Source of the DNA: an uncultured Bacteroidota bacterium
GTDB taxonomy: Bacteria; Bacteroidota; Bacteroidia; 2-12-FULL-35-15
Length of the DNA stretch: 5,874 nucleotides
Reading direction: 5' to 3'
Assembly (NCBI GenBank): GCA_903889605.1
Contig: CAISYK010001264.1
Span: forward strand, 1-5,874
This document shows, in pieces, positions 1 to 5,874 of this stretch. The stretch's first letter is position 1, and each line of letters starts with the position of its first letter. The position numbers and the translations under genes were made by a program. The notes under the pieces are model-generated. The model made no database searches and was not told where the DNA came from. It saw only the letters and a program-made list of their open reading frames with translations.

Positions 1-164
1 ATATCTAAAATTAAATAATTGCTATTAAGCTGGTCAAGAAAAAATGATAACTGTGACAATTTAAAAACATACTTTGTATCGATTCTGTCCATCAGTTTTA
101 CGCTGTCCATTTCTTTTAAAGTGACAGGCATAAAATCATCCAAACTATTTATAAGACTTTCCAA
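1..164 (-). CDS. VTC-domain (polyphosphate polymerase-like) protein, N-terminal fragment cut by window edge
   Basis: This is the 5' end of a minus-strand gene running off the left edge; 54 codons are visible and the frame stays open to base 1. Read from a TTG at 164-162, the N-terminus is Leu/Met-ESLINSLDDF, then MPVTLKEMDSVKLMDR, then IDTKYVFKLSQL. The pattern 'LKEMDSVKLM-R-DTKY-F' is what I recognise from bacterial VTC-domain proteins, whose yeast relative Vtc4 makes polyphosphate from ATP in a basic tunnel; the R-x-DTKY segment would supply early basic residues of that tunnel. The start is uncertain: the only ATG is at 131-129, but the 11 preceding codons look like the family's usual short leader (hydrophobic-x-x-F-x-P), and the TTG lies two bases after the stop of the upstream gene (167), suggesting translational coupling. 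The family call is from memory of sequence patterns; activity is inference because most of the domain is outside the window. Confidence 0.72.
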   Translation of the reverse strand, partial: MESLINSLDDFMPVTLKEMDSVKLMDRIDTKYVFKLSQLSFFLDQLNSNYLILD

Positions 165-166
165 GC

Positions 167-736
167 TTAGTATTCGTAAGTATATTTTTTTGATGATATC
201 ATTTTACCTGCTCCGTCAGAAGTTTTCTTCTCAATTTTAAGCCCATTGCTGTCATAAGTATAAATTGATTTTTTTATTACCTTTCCTTTATCATCTGTAG
301 TCAGTTCAAATGACTTTCTTCCTTTTATACTATAACCATAAGCTGTTTTTTCAATCAATTTGTTATTACTTTCAAAAATGCTTTCTGATGTTTTATCTTT
401 GTCAGAATTGTATTCTGTAATAGTTTTCTTTTTAAAATTTCCTTTTTCATCATAAATAACTTCCTCAATAGGGTCTTCGTTTTTGTTGAATATTTTTGTT
501 TCTTTTTTCTTAAAAGTGCCGTCCTTATTATATTCAACATCTTCAATCACATGACCTGAATTATCATATTTCTGATATGAATCAGGCCTCGATTTTTCCT
601 TACCTTCTATTGTTTCGGTGATAGCGACAGTTGTTGATTTTACTTTCAATTTTTTTAGTGCCTTTTTGCTTTGAGCAAAGCCGGCAAAACCAAAACATAT
701 TATAACGAAAAGGAATACTAATGTTTTTGTTCTCAT
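167..736 (-). CDS. secreted YD/MORN-like repeat protein of unknown function
   Basis: This complete 189-residue protein begins with a clear signal peptide: RTK, then a hydrophobic stretch (residues 6-20) and a likely signal peptidase I site at AGFA|QS (after residue 21). Cys14 is not in a lipobox, so I expect a soluble periplasmic or exported protein. From about residue 57 to the end it is built of roughly 12-14 residue units of the form Y-D/N-x-x-G-x-x-x-K-K-x-x-x-Y/F, for example around 57-69, 69-83, 95-109, 147-159 and 161-172. These resemble the YD (RHS-like) and MORN-variant beta-hairpin repeats common in Bacteroidetes secreted proteins. The protein is very rich in Lys, Glu and Asp and has no catalytic motif that I recognise. 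It lies 140 bp downstream of the lipoprotein gene and two bases before the likely VTC-gene start. The function is unknown; being a real secreted protein is well supported, the repeat family less so. Confidence 0.85.
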   Translation of the reverse strand: MRTKTLVFLFVIICFGFAGFAQSKKALKKLKVKSTTVAITETIEGKEKSRPDSYQKYDNSGHVIEDVEYNKDGTFKKKETKIFNKNEDPIEEVIYDEKGNFKKKTITEYNSDKDKTSESIFESNNKLIEKTAYGYSIKGRKSFELTTDDKGKVIKKSIYTYDSNGLKIEKKTSDGAGKMISSKKYTYEY

Positions 737-876
737 GGTATTTTATATCCTATGAATTATGAATTTCAACTTAATTACGATTCTATGTTTGTTAATTTTC
801 TCAGAATTTCGAATTTTGAAGAATTGCAAATTGTTGTAGTTGTCATCCGGCGTTGGCCTTATAATTCGCAGGAGTA

Positions 877-1275
877 TTAGATGTTAACTGTAATTTTCCC
901 AGCATCAACTCTTTGCTTTTTCTTGGTGATTTTTACATCAATAATAACGGCCGCTTTACCATTGGGGTTTGTGGTTGTTGTCGTTTTTGAGTAAGCATAT
1001 ACTTTATATGCGCCGGGACGCAGATACTTAAACTCAAATGTTCCATCAGGACTTGTGGAAATTTTATCACCGTAACTTGTTTCATCTCCATAAATAATAA
1101 ATACATCAACATTTTCACCAACACCCTCACTTGTTAAAATATTAAAAGTACTATTCCATTTCTGCGCCCACACGTTTCCTTTAATAGAAGAATTCCCGCC
1201 TTCACCCGCAGGTTTCTCACAAGAAGAAAAGGCAAATGCAGAAGCAATTACAAAAAAGGATAATATTTTTTTCAT
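877..1275 (-). CDS. lipoprotein with carboxypeptidase-regulatory/CnaB-like beta-sandwich domain
   Basis: This is a complete small lipoprotein of 132 residues when started at the ATG at 1275. It opens with MKKILSFFVIASAFAF and a relaxed lipobox SSC, with the lipidated Cys at residue 19, followed by EKPAGEGG and a short linker. Residues 30-132 form one beta-rich domain: an I-x-G-x-V strand (31-35), a VDVFIIYGD strand (56-64), then S-P-D-G-T-F-E-F (75-82), L-R-P-G-A-Y-K-V-Y-A-Y (85-95) and a C-terminal G-K-I-T-V. 'DGTFxF..L.PGxYxVxAY' is the signature of carboxypeptidase-regulatory-like/CnaB-type folds, usually structural or binding rather than enzymatic. An in-frame ATG 11 codons upstream (1308) is rejected because it would put basic and hydrophobic residues ahead of a normal signal peptide and lies almost on a perfect TAnnTTTG box (1317-1310). 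No acidic surface-export signal follows the Cys, so a periplasm-facing location is as likely as the surface. The partner is unknown. Confidence 0.85.
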   Translation of the reverse strand: MKKILSFFVIASAFAFSSCEKPAGEGGNSSIKGNVWAQKWNSTFNILTSEGVGENVDVFIIYGDETSYGDKISTSPDGTFEFKYLRPGAYKVYAYSKTTTTTNPNGKAAVIIDVKITKKKQRVDAGKITVNI

Positions 1276-1309
1276 AAATAGAATTTTTTTTAGAAGTGTA
1301 AACAACATT

Positions 1310-1317
1310 CAAAGTTA
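1310..1317 (-). promoter_or_regulatory. candidate Bacteroidetes -7 promoter box for the lipoprotein gene
   Basis: On the minus strand these bases read TAACTTTG, an exact match to the Bacteroidetes -7 consensus TAnnTTTG. I do not see a matching TTTG -33 element at the usual 19-21 bp upstream, so strength is uncertain. Transcription would start near 1303, leaving a leader of about 28 bases before the ATG at 1275. That makes the ATG at 1308 unusable as a start from this promoter. Confidence 0.45.
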
Positions 1318-1384
1318 CATTAAAATTTTAATTTGACTATTCCCTTCTGGATAGGGTAGATAGCAAATATAAACTATTTCTGTT

Positions 1385-1467
1385 TTTAAAATTGCGTCCT
1401 GACAAGTTATTAAAACCTGATCGCCTATGTTATGGGAAATTTTCCTTAGCCCAGATTTAAAATTGCG
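1385..1467. repeat. pair of 12-bp direct repeats (TTTAAAATTGCG)
   Basis: TTTAAAATTGCG occurs at 1385-1396 and again, identical and in the same orientation, at 1456-1467, a spacing of 71 bp (about seven helical turns). It lies inside the divergent intergenic region. The GCG end is unusual for such AT-rich DNA. It could be a paired regulator site or chance; no regulator is visible nearby. Confidence 0.4.
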
Positions 1468-1697
1468 GGTGAGCATCTTAATAAAAGGTGATGGGAAACA
1501 AAATATATAGGATAATTTTTTTTGAATTTGCGGATTCTGTATTTGTCCCATTATATTTTCATCCTAATTCCAAATGCAACCAAAATTTGTTATGCTTGCA
1601 TCTTTACCTGTAAGATAGGCTGTCGTTGATTAATTCAATTGGGTTTAGAATATATTTTAATGTGTATCTTATTAAATCCATAATAATTCTCTTAAAT

Positions 1698-1728
1698 TTT
1701 GGTAAGATTGGAAAAGTATATACATTTA
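1698..1728 (+). promoter_or_regulatory. candidate Bacteroidetes promoter for the giant T9SS cargo gene
   Basis: TTTG at 1698-1701 is followed after 19 bp by TACATTTA at 1721-1728. This matches the Bacteroidetes TTTG-N19-21-TAnnTTTG layout at all fixed positions except the last (A for G). Transcription would begin near 1735, giving a leader of about 20 bases before the ATG at 1754. The leader is A/T-rich with no Shine-Dalgarno box, which is normal for this phylum. Confidence 0.45.
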
Positions 1729-1753
1729 TATCAAATAATTTCAACATTTAGAA

Positions 1754-4700
1754 ATGCCTAATGTTAAAATAGCAATTTCAATATTTAGCAGAATATTTAT
1801 GGTATTCATATTATTGTTATTGTCTTTTTTTTCCTATGGTCAGGAAATCTGCAATAATGGAATAGATGACGATGGTGATGGGCTTATTGATTTAAATGAT
1901 ACTGCAGATTGTCACTGCACCCTTGTAACACCACAAGTCGCTTCCCTTATACCGAATCCATCTTTTGAAACAAAGGCCTGCTGTCCAAGTTCTTTTAGTC
2001 AGCTTAATTGTGCGCAGGGGTGGGTTCAGGCAACAAGCGCTACTTCTGATTATATGAATACCTGCGGCATGGTATTTAACGCCGCAACGGCTGCTGGGTT
2101 AGTTCCTTTCCCTGAAGGAAATGGTGCTGTTGGATGTATTTTTGCTCCAACCTGGCAGGAATATGTTGGAACATGTCTTATTTCTCCGATGATTGCAGAC
2201 ACGTCTTATTCGATTCAGATGAACATTGCTTCAACTCCAATTACCGGCAATGGCGGTGTATGTAATGGCGGTGTAATCAATTATGGTCCCATAAATATTA
2301 CCATTTACGGAGCACCTAACTGCAGTGCTCTTCCTGTCTCTACTTATGGCTGCCCGTCATCTCCATGGGTTGTATTAGGTACAGCTTCGTACACTCCTTC
2401 CAATTCATGGGGTACAATTACTATTACATGTACTCCATCCGTAAATATTAATACAATTATGATTGGATCTCCATGTGTTTTGCCTGCTGGTTATACCTAC
2501 GGACCTTGCTATCCTTATTTTTATTTTGATAACCTTCTATTGAACACAACATCCTCTTTTTCTTCAATTATTACTCAAACCGGCAATTGGTGCAGTAATA
2601 CTTCAGTGCTTACCGGAAACTCTGTTGCAGGAGCTTCCTACCAATGGTATTTAAATGGGGTTGCTGTAGTTGGACAAACAAATAATATATTAAATGTTTC
2701 TTCAAATAATTTACCCATTGGCAGTTATTCTTTAGTAACAATTGCCGGTAGTGATTGTTCCCGTGCATCTGTTTCTGTTGTAAAATCAACCAATCCCCCT
2801 GTTATATTGCCGGCAGGTCCTTTCTGCAAATACGAACCCGCAATATTACTAAATGCAAATACTGCAGGCGGTGTTTGGGGAGGAACAGGTATTACAAACG
2901 TAAATATTGGGGTCTTTAATCCTGCCATGGCATCAATAGGAAATAATTCGATTTTTTATACTATACCTGGTTCCGGCAATTGTCCTAGTTCGGATACAAT
3001 TACAATTGTTGTAAATGATGCACCAATTTCTAATGCAGGCAATGATTTAACAATATGTTCAGGAGCCTCAGGCAGTATTGGCGTGGTTCCTATTGCTGGT
3101 TATTCATACTCCTGGAATCCTTCCGCAGGATTGAGCAGTCCATTCGTTTCAAATCCAAGCATTACAACTATAAACAGCGGTACAACGCCTTTAGTAACAA
3201 ATTATTCATTAATAACAACTGAATCCGCTTCAGGCTGCCAGGCGGTAGATTATGTTGACGTTACTGTAAACCCAAAACCTGAAATAACCCCTGCCGGGCC
3301 TTTTTGTAAATATGATCCTGCCGTCAATCTTACAGCAAATATTCCAGGCGGCATTTGGGGAGGGGGCGGAATTACAAATACTTCATCTGGGACATTTGAT
3401 CCGCTAATTGCAGTTGTTGGGAATAATGATGTTATATATACTGTTTCGGGCATATGTCCGGATTCAGATACTCTTACCATTATTGTGGGTACTGCGCCTG
3501 TATCAGATGCAGGTTTAGATTTATCAATTTGTTCTGGTTCAACAGGAAATATTGGCTCACCTGCTGTAACGGGCAGCACTTACTCATGGATTCCCTCTGC
3601 GGGTTTGAGCAGCTCATCCGTTTCTAATCCGGGTATCAATACAGTCAATAACGGAACAACACCTTTGATTACAAAATATATTGCAACAACAAATTCAGCA
3701 GCAGGATGTCAATCAAAGGATTCTGTAATTGTAACCGTTAACCCTCAGCCTATATTACAAATAACTAATCCAGCCGCAGTTTGCAGCCCGGGTAATATTG
3801 ATATTACAGCTGCATCAATAACATCAGGCAGTGCAGGAGGATGGGTGTTGACTTATTGGATAGATTCATTAGCGGCAGCAGCTTTAGCATCGCCGGGAGC
3901 CATAATAACAAACGGCACTTATTATATAAAAGCCACGGCTGTCGGAGGATGCATAGATATTAAACCTGTAATTGCCGCAATTAATCCTTCGCCGGTTTCA
4001 AATGCCGGAGCAGATATTACACTTTGTACTGGTGATACAGGAAGTATAGGAGGAACAATTGTTCCGGGGAATACATATTCCTGGAATCCAACCACAGGTT
4101 TGACTGCTTCATCCAGCGCAGTCACATCAATAACATTGATAAATTCAGGCATCTTACCTATGATTTCAAATTATGTTATTACCTCCTCTGCTTTAGGCTG
4201 TGTATCTTATGATACAGTTAAGGTAATAGTAAATCCTTTAGCAACAGCAGATGCGGGGCCGTCTCAAATAATTTGTGCCGGCTCAGGCGCAGCATTATCT
4301 GGTGTTATAGGAGCTTCTGCAGTAGGCGGGACTTGGAGCGGCGGCAATGGAAATTATACTCCTTCCAATAATGCCTTGAATGCTGTTTATACTCCAAGCC
4401 TAACCGAAATTAATGCCGGTTCGGTAATCCTGACATTAACAACCAATGATCCCCCTGGTTCATGTCCCGCGGCTTCATCATTTGTTCCAATTACAATTAA
4501 TCCTGCAGCAACAGTAAATGCAGGTTTAAATGACACTATCTGTATGGGTAATTCTGTTCCATTAACTGGTTTATTCGGCGGAGCAGCAACAAGTGCGGTT
4601 TGGAGCGGAGGAGGAGGAACTTATATTCCCAATAATACAGTGTCAAATGCTGTTTATACACCAAGTATCGCAGAAACAGAAGCTGGTATTGTTTCATTAA

Positions 4701-5845
4701 CTTTTACAACTGATGATCCATCCGGACCTTGTCCTGCTGTGAGCGATAATATGGCACTAACAATAAGGCCGTCACCAACAGCCAATGCAGGGTCAGAACA
4801 ATATGTCTGTGCTGGTTCCGGCATCAATCTGGCGGGTATAATCGGCGGGTCAGCAACAAGCGGAACATGGAGCGGCGGTGCTGGGAGTTATTCTCCAGGC
4901 AATTCAGCTTTAAATGCCATATATACTCCTACAACAGCTGAGTCTGCTTCAGATTCATTAATATTGACTTTAACAACCGACAACCCATTAGGATTTCCTT
5001 GTACGGTTTCCGCATCCAGTGTTACAATATATTTTTATAAAAATCCTGTTGTAAATTTTGCCGCGGACGATGCCGATGGCTGTCCTGTACATTGTGTTAA
5101 TTTTACCGATTTGTCGGTTGTTGGCGGGGGAGCTTCTATCGCAGGCTGGATGTGGGATTTTGGTGATAACAGCCCTGATTCCGCCTCACAAAATCCTTCA
5201 CACTGTTATTCGCAAATGGGCATATATCCTGTTACTTTGACTGCAACATCCAGCAATAACTGTTCAGGCACATTAACTATTCCTCAAATGATACAGGTGT
5301 TTTCAATTCCTTCTGCTGAATTTGACGCTGCTCCAAATCCTGCAACCGTTTTAAATCCTTCTGTTGCCTTTAATGATCAGTCTTCATCTGATGTTAATTA
5401 TTGGTATTGGAGTTTTGGTGATGGAGATACACTTACAAAGTTTGCCCCCAATTGTACACATGCATTTCCAACTGATACTTCCGGTATATATTATACTTCC
5501 TTAATTGTTGAAAATTCTTCCGGATGTTTTGATACCATTATTCATGAAATTGTCATTGGCCCTGAATTCAGCTTCTTTATTCCAAGCGCTTTTACACCCA
5601 ATAATGATGGGGTGAATGATTTTTTTAAAGGTGAAGGTGTAGGTATTGTAAAATACGAATTAATGATTTTTGATCGTTGGGGCAATATGGTTTTTTATTC
5701 AGAAGATCTGGGAAAAGGATGGGATGGAAAAGTAAATCAGGACAATGAATCTGCACAGCAGGATGTATACACCTGGAAAGTAAAACTCACCGACGTGTTC
5801 AAGAAAAAATATAATTTCATTGGTTCTGTTACTATTTTGAAGTAA
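1754..5845 (+). CDS. giant modular secreted adhesin-like protein with T9SS type B (gliding-motility) C-terminal domain
   Basis: This complete 1363-residue protein is exported by Sec and then T9SS. The signal peptide is residues 1-29 or 30 (IFMVFILLLLSFFSYG|Q); starting at Met16 would lose the basic n-region. Residues 31-55 are an Asp-rich CNNGIDDDGDGLID segment resembling calcium-binding loops. Residues 57-265 form a Cys-rich N-terminal domain with 'IPNPSFE' and 'A..W..AT..TSDYMN.CG', typical of Bacteroidetes surface proteins. Then follow an Ig-like module (271-346), modules A1-B1 (353-507), A2-B2 (513-664), a 'LTYWIDS..NGTYYIKA' module (665-745), B3 (746-828), three 89-residue C modules (830-1097) and two PKD domains with WDFGD (1134) and WSFGDGD (1219). 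Residues 1273-1363 are the type B sorting domain: FIPSAFTPNNDGVNDFF, FDRWGN, GWDG, DVYTWK and a terminal GSVTILK. No catalytic motif is seen, so adhesin or matrix protein is the best reading; the ligand is unknown. It is transcribed alone here, divergently from the lipoprotein gene. Confidence 0.93.
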   Translation: MPNVKIAISIFSRIFMVFILLLLSFFSYGQEICNNGIDDDGDGLIDLNDTADCHCTLVTPQVASLIPNPSFETKACCPSSFSQLNCAQGWVQATSATSDYMNTCGMVFNAATAAGLVPFPEGNGAVGCIFAPTWQEYVGTCLISPMIADTSYSIQMNIASTPITGNGGVCNGGVINYGPINITIYGAPNCSALPVSTYGCPSSPWVVLGTASYTPSNSWGTITITCTPSVNINTIMIGSPCVLPAGYTYGPCYPYFYFDNLLLNTTSSFSSIITQTGNWCSNTSVLTGNSVAGASYQWYLNGVAVVGQTNNILNVSSNNLPIGSYSLVTIAGSDCSRASVSVVKSTNPPVILPAGPFCKYEPAILLNANTAGGVWGGTGITNVNIGVFNPAMASIGNNSIFYTIPGSGNCPSSDTITIVVNDAPISNAGNDLTICSGASGSIGVVPIAGYSYSWNPSAGLSSPFVSNPSITTINSGTTPLVTNYSLITTESASGCQAVDYVDVTVNPKPEITPAGPFCKYDPAVNLTANIPGGIWGGGGITNTSSGTFDPLIAVVGNNDVIYTVSGICPDSDTLTIIVGTAPVSDAGLDLSICSGSTGNIGSPAVTGSTYSWIPSAGLSSSSVSNPGINTVNNGTTPLITKYIATTNSAAGCQSKDSVIVTVNPQPILQITNPAAVCSPGNIDITAASITSGSAGGWVLTYWIDSLAAAALASPGAIITNGTYYIKATAVGGCIDIKPVIAAINPSPVSNAGADITLCTGDTGSIGGTIVPGNTYSWNPTTGLTASSSAVTSITLINSGILPMISNYVITSSALGCVSYDTVKVIVNPLATADAGPSQIICAGSGAALSGVIGASAVGGTWSGGNGNYTPSNNALNAVYTPSLTEINAGSVILTLTTNDPPGSCPAASSFVPITINPAATVNAGLNDTICMGNSVPLTGLFGGAATSAVWSGGGGTYIPNNTVSNAVYTPSIAETEAGIVSLTFTTDDPSGPCPAVSDNMALTIRPSPTANAGSEQYVCAGSGINLAGIIGGSATSGTWSGGAGSYSPGNSALNAIYTPTTAESASDSLILTLTTDNPLGFPCTVSASSVTIYFYKNPVVNFAADDADGCPVHCVNFTDLSVVGGGASIAGWMWDFGDNSPDSASQNPSHCYSQMGIYPVTLTATSSNNCSGTLTIPQMIQVFSIPSAEFDAAPNPATVLNPSVAFNDQSSSDVNYWYWSFGDGDTLTKFAPNCTHAFPTDTSGIYYTSLIVENSSGCFDTIIHEIVIGPEFSFFIPSAFTPNNDGVNDFFKGEGVGIVKYELMIFDRWGNMVFYSEDLGKGWDGKVNQDNESAQQDVYTWKVKLTDVFKKKYNFIGSVTILK
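2810..3763 (+). repeat. tandem duplication of a ~160-residue two-module unit inside the giant gene
   Basis: Two copies (2810-3289 and 3290-3763) encode residues 353-512 and 513-670. Each begins PAGPFCKY, continues with a Gly-rich GG-W-GG-GIT motif, then a second module starting AP-S-AG-DL-IC and ending in a GC...V-VNP strand. The start-to-start spacing is 480 bp. The octapeptide PAGPFCKY is identical in both copies, but six of its eight codons differ synonymously, so the duplication is old and kept at protein level. A third copy of the second module alone is at 3989-4237. Confidence 0.85.
4241..5041 (+). repeat. three tandem 267-bp (89-residue) module repeats inside the giant gene
   Basis: Units begin at 4241, 4508 and 4775, encoding residues 830-918, 919-1007 and 1008-1096. 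Each has an AT/PT-x-NAG or ADAG opening, a Cys 11 residues after the unit start, a G...W-S-GG-G-Y-P core, an NA-V/I-YTP strand, a LTT-D/N-DP strand and a closing Cys 63 or 64 residues after the first. This is the PKD-like/Ig-like module often found in long arrays in Bacteroidetes T9SS cargo. Confidence 0.85.
5570..5842 (+). other. T9SS type B / gliding-motility-associated C-terminal sorting domain (CHU_C-like)
   Basis: Residues 1273-1363 of the giant protein carry the full family signature in order: F-I-P-S-A-F-T-P-N-N-D-G-V-N-D, then I-F-D-R-W-G-N, G-W-D-G, D-V-Y-T-W-K and a terminal G-S-V-T-I-L-K. In this family the domain directs passage through the T9SS outer-membrane translocon and is usually served by a PorP/SprF-like partner. 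It is intact and ends exactly at the stop codon, so the protein is not truncated. Confidence 0.9.
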
Positions 5846-5874
5846 AAAACATTGCTCTTTCCCAGTAATACTGA

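Larger units (their letters stand above)
1276..1753. other. divergent intergenic region, no convincing gene
   Basis: This 478-bp AT-rich stretch separates the minus-strand lipoprotein gene from the plus-strand giant gene. It contains candidate promoters close to each gene and a 12-bp direct repeat near its left half. A 78-codon minus-strand open frame (1551-1315) fits no family I know, has no signal sequence, and runs into the lipoprotein promoter box, so it is not called. I see no tRNA-like cloverleaf, strong terminator hairpin or insertion-sequence end. Confidence 0.6.

Noticed and set aside
19..240. Plus-strand open frame of 73 codons at the left end
   Set aside because: It is antisense to the VTC-like gene start and the end of the repeat-protein gene, both of which make recognisable proteins; its own translation is hydrophobic-serine rich and unlike any family I know.
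355..546. Minus-strand 63-codon open frame within the repeat-protein gene
   Set aside because: It is a shifted-frame shadow of a Lys-rich coding sequence; the main frame has the signal peptide and periodic repeats.
737..876. Possible separate promoter or terminator between the lipoprotein and repeat-protein genes
   Set aside because: I found TTTG on the minus strand at 830-827 but no TAnnTTTG at proper spacing, and only a 3-bp stem near 848-860; nothing strong enough to call.
1315..1551. Minus-strand open frame of 78 codons in the intergenic region
   Set aside because: No recognisable domain, signal peptide or ribosome-binding context, and its stop overlaps the candidate lipoprotein promoter. 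Could be a decayed gene, but nothing supports it.
1574..1601. Inverted repeat ATGCAA ... TTGCAT with a 16-base loop
   Set aside because: Only six base pairs, no following T-run and no gene end beside it, so neither a terminator nor a convincing operator.
3250..3579. Minus-strand 109-codon open frame inside the giant gene, and a similar one at 2725-2928
   Set aside because: Both are antisense to the duplicated A modules and share the same peptide (YLQKGPAG) simply because they mirror the repeated PAGPFCKY codons; not independent genes.

Overview
The window looks like a piece of a Bacteroidota (Bacteroidetes) chromosome. The signs are AT-rich DNA, A-rich leaders without Shine-Dalgarno boxes, candidate promoters resembling the Bacteroidetes TTTG / TAnnTTTG type, signal peptides ending in 'AQ' or 'GQ', and above all a giant secreted protein with the gliding-motility-type C-terminal domain used as a type IX secretion system (T9SS) type B sorting signal. 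No species can be named.

The left third (1-1275) is a minus-strand run of three genes, listed in transcription order. First is a small lipoprotein with a carboxypeptidase-regulatory/CnaB-like beta-sandwich (1275-877). After a 140-bp gap comes a secreted, lysine-rich protein made of short YD/MORN-like repeats (736-167). Two bases after its stop, a third gene begins and runs off the left edge. Its 54 visible codons read as the N-terminus of a VTC-type polyphosphate polymerase domain protein, probably with a TTG start (ATG alternative at 131). All three are probably co-oriented cell-envelope or membrane-associated functions, but whether they form one transcript is inference.

The middle (1276-1753) is a 478-bp AT-rich divergent intergenic region. 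It has candidate promoters near both ends and a 12-bp direct repeat, but no convincing gene.

The right two thirds (1754-5845) is one complete plus-strand gene of 1363 residues. It encodes a signal peptide, an Asp-rich calcium-binding-like segment, a Cys-rich N-terminal domain, an array of about ten Ig-like/PKD-like modules including internal duplications, two PKD domains, and a C-terminal T9SS type B signal. It is most likely a cell-surface or released adhesin-like protein. Its binding partner cannot be read from the sequence. The last 29 bases hold nothing recognisable.

I see no CRISPR, RNA gene, insertion sequence or defence system. The most worthwhile items are the truncated VTC gene at the edge, the regular cysteine-pair pattern with old internal duplications in the giant protein, and the promoter that fixes the lipoprotein start.
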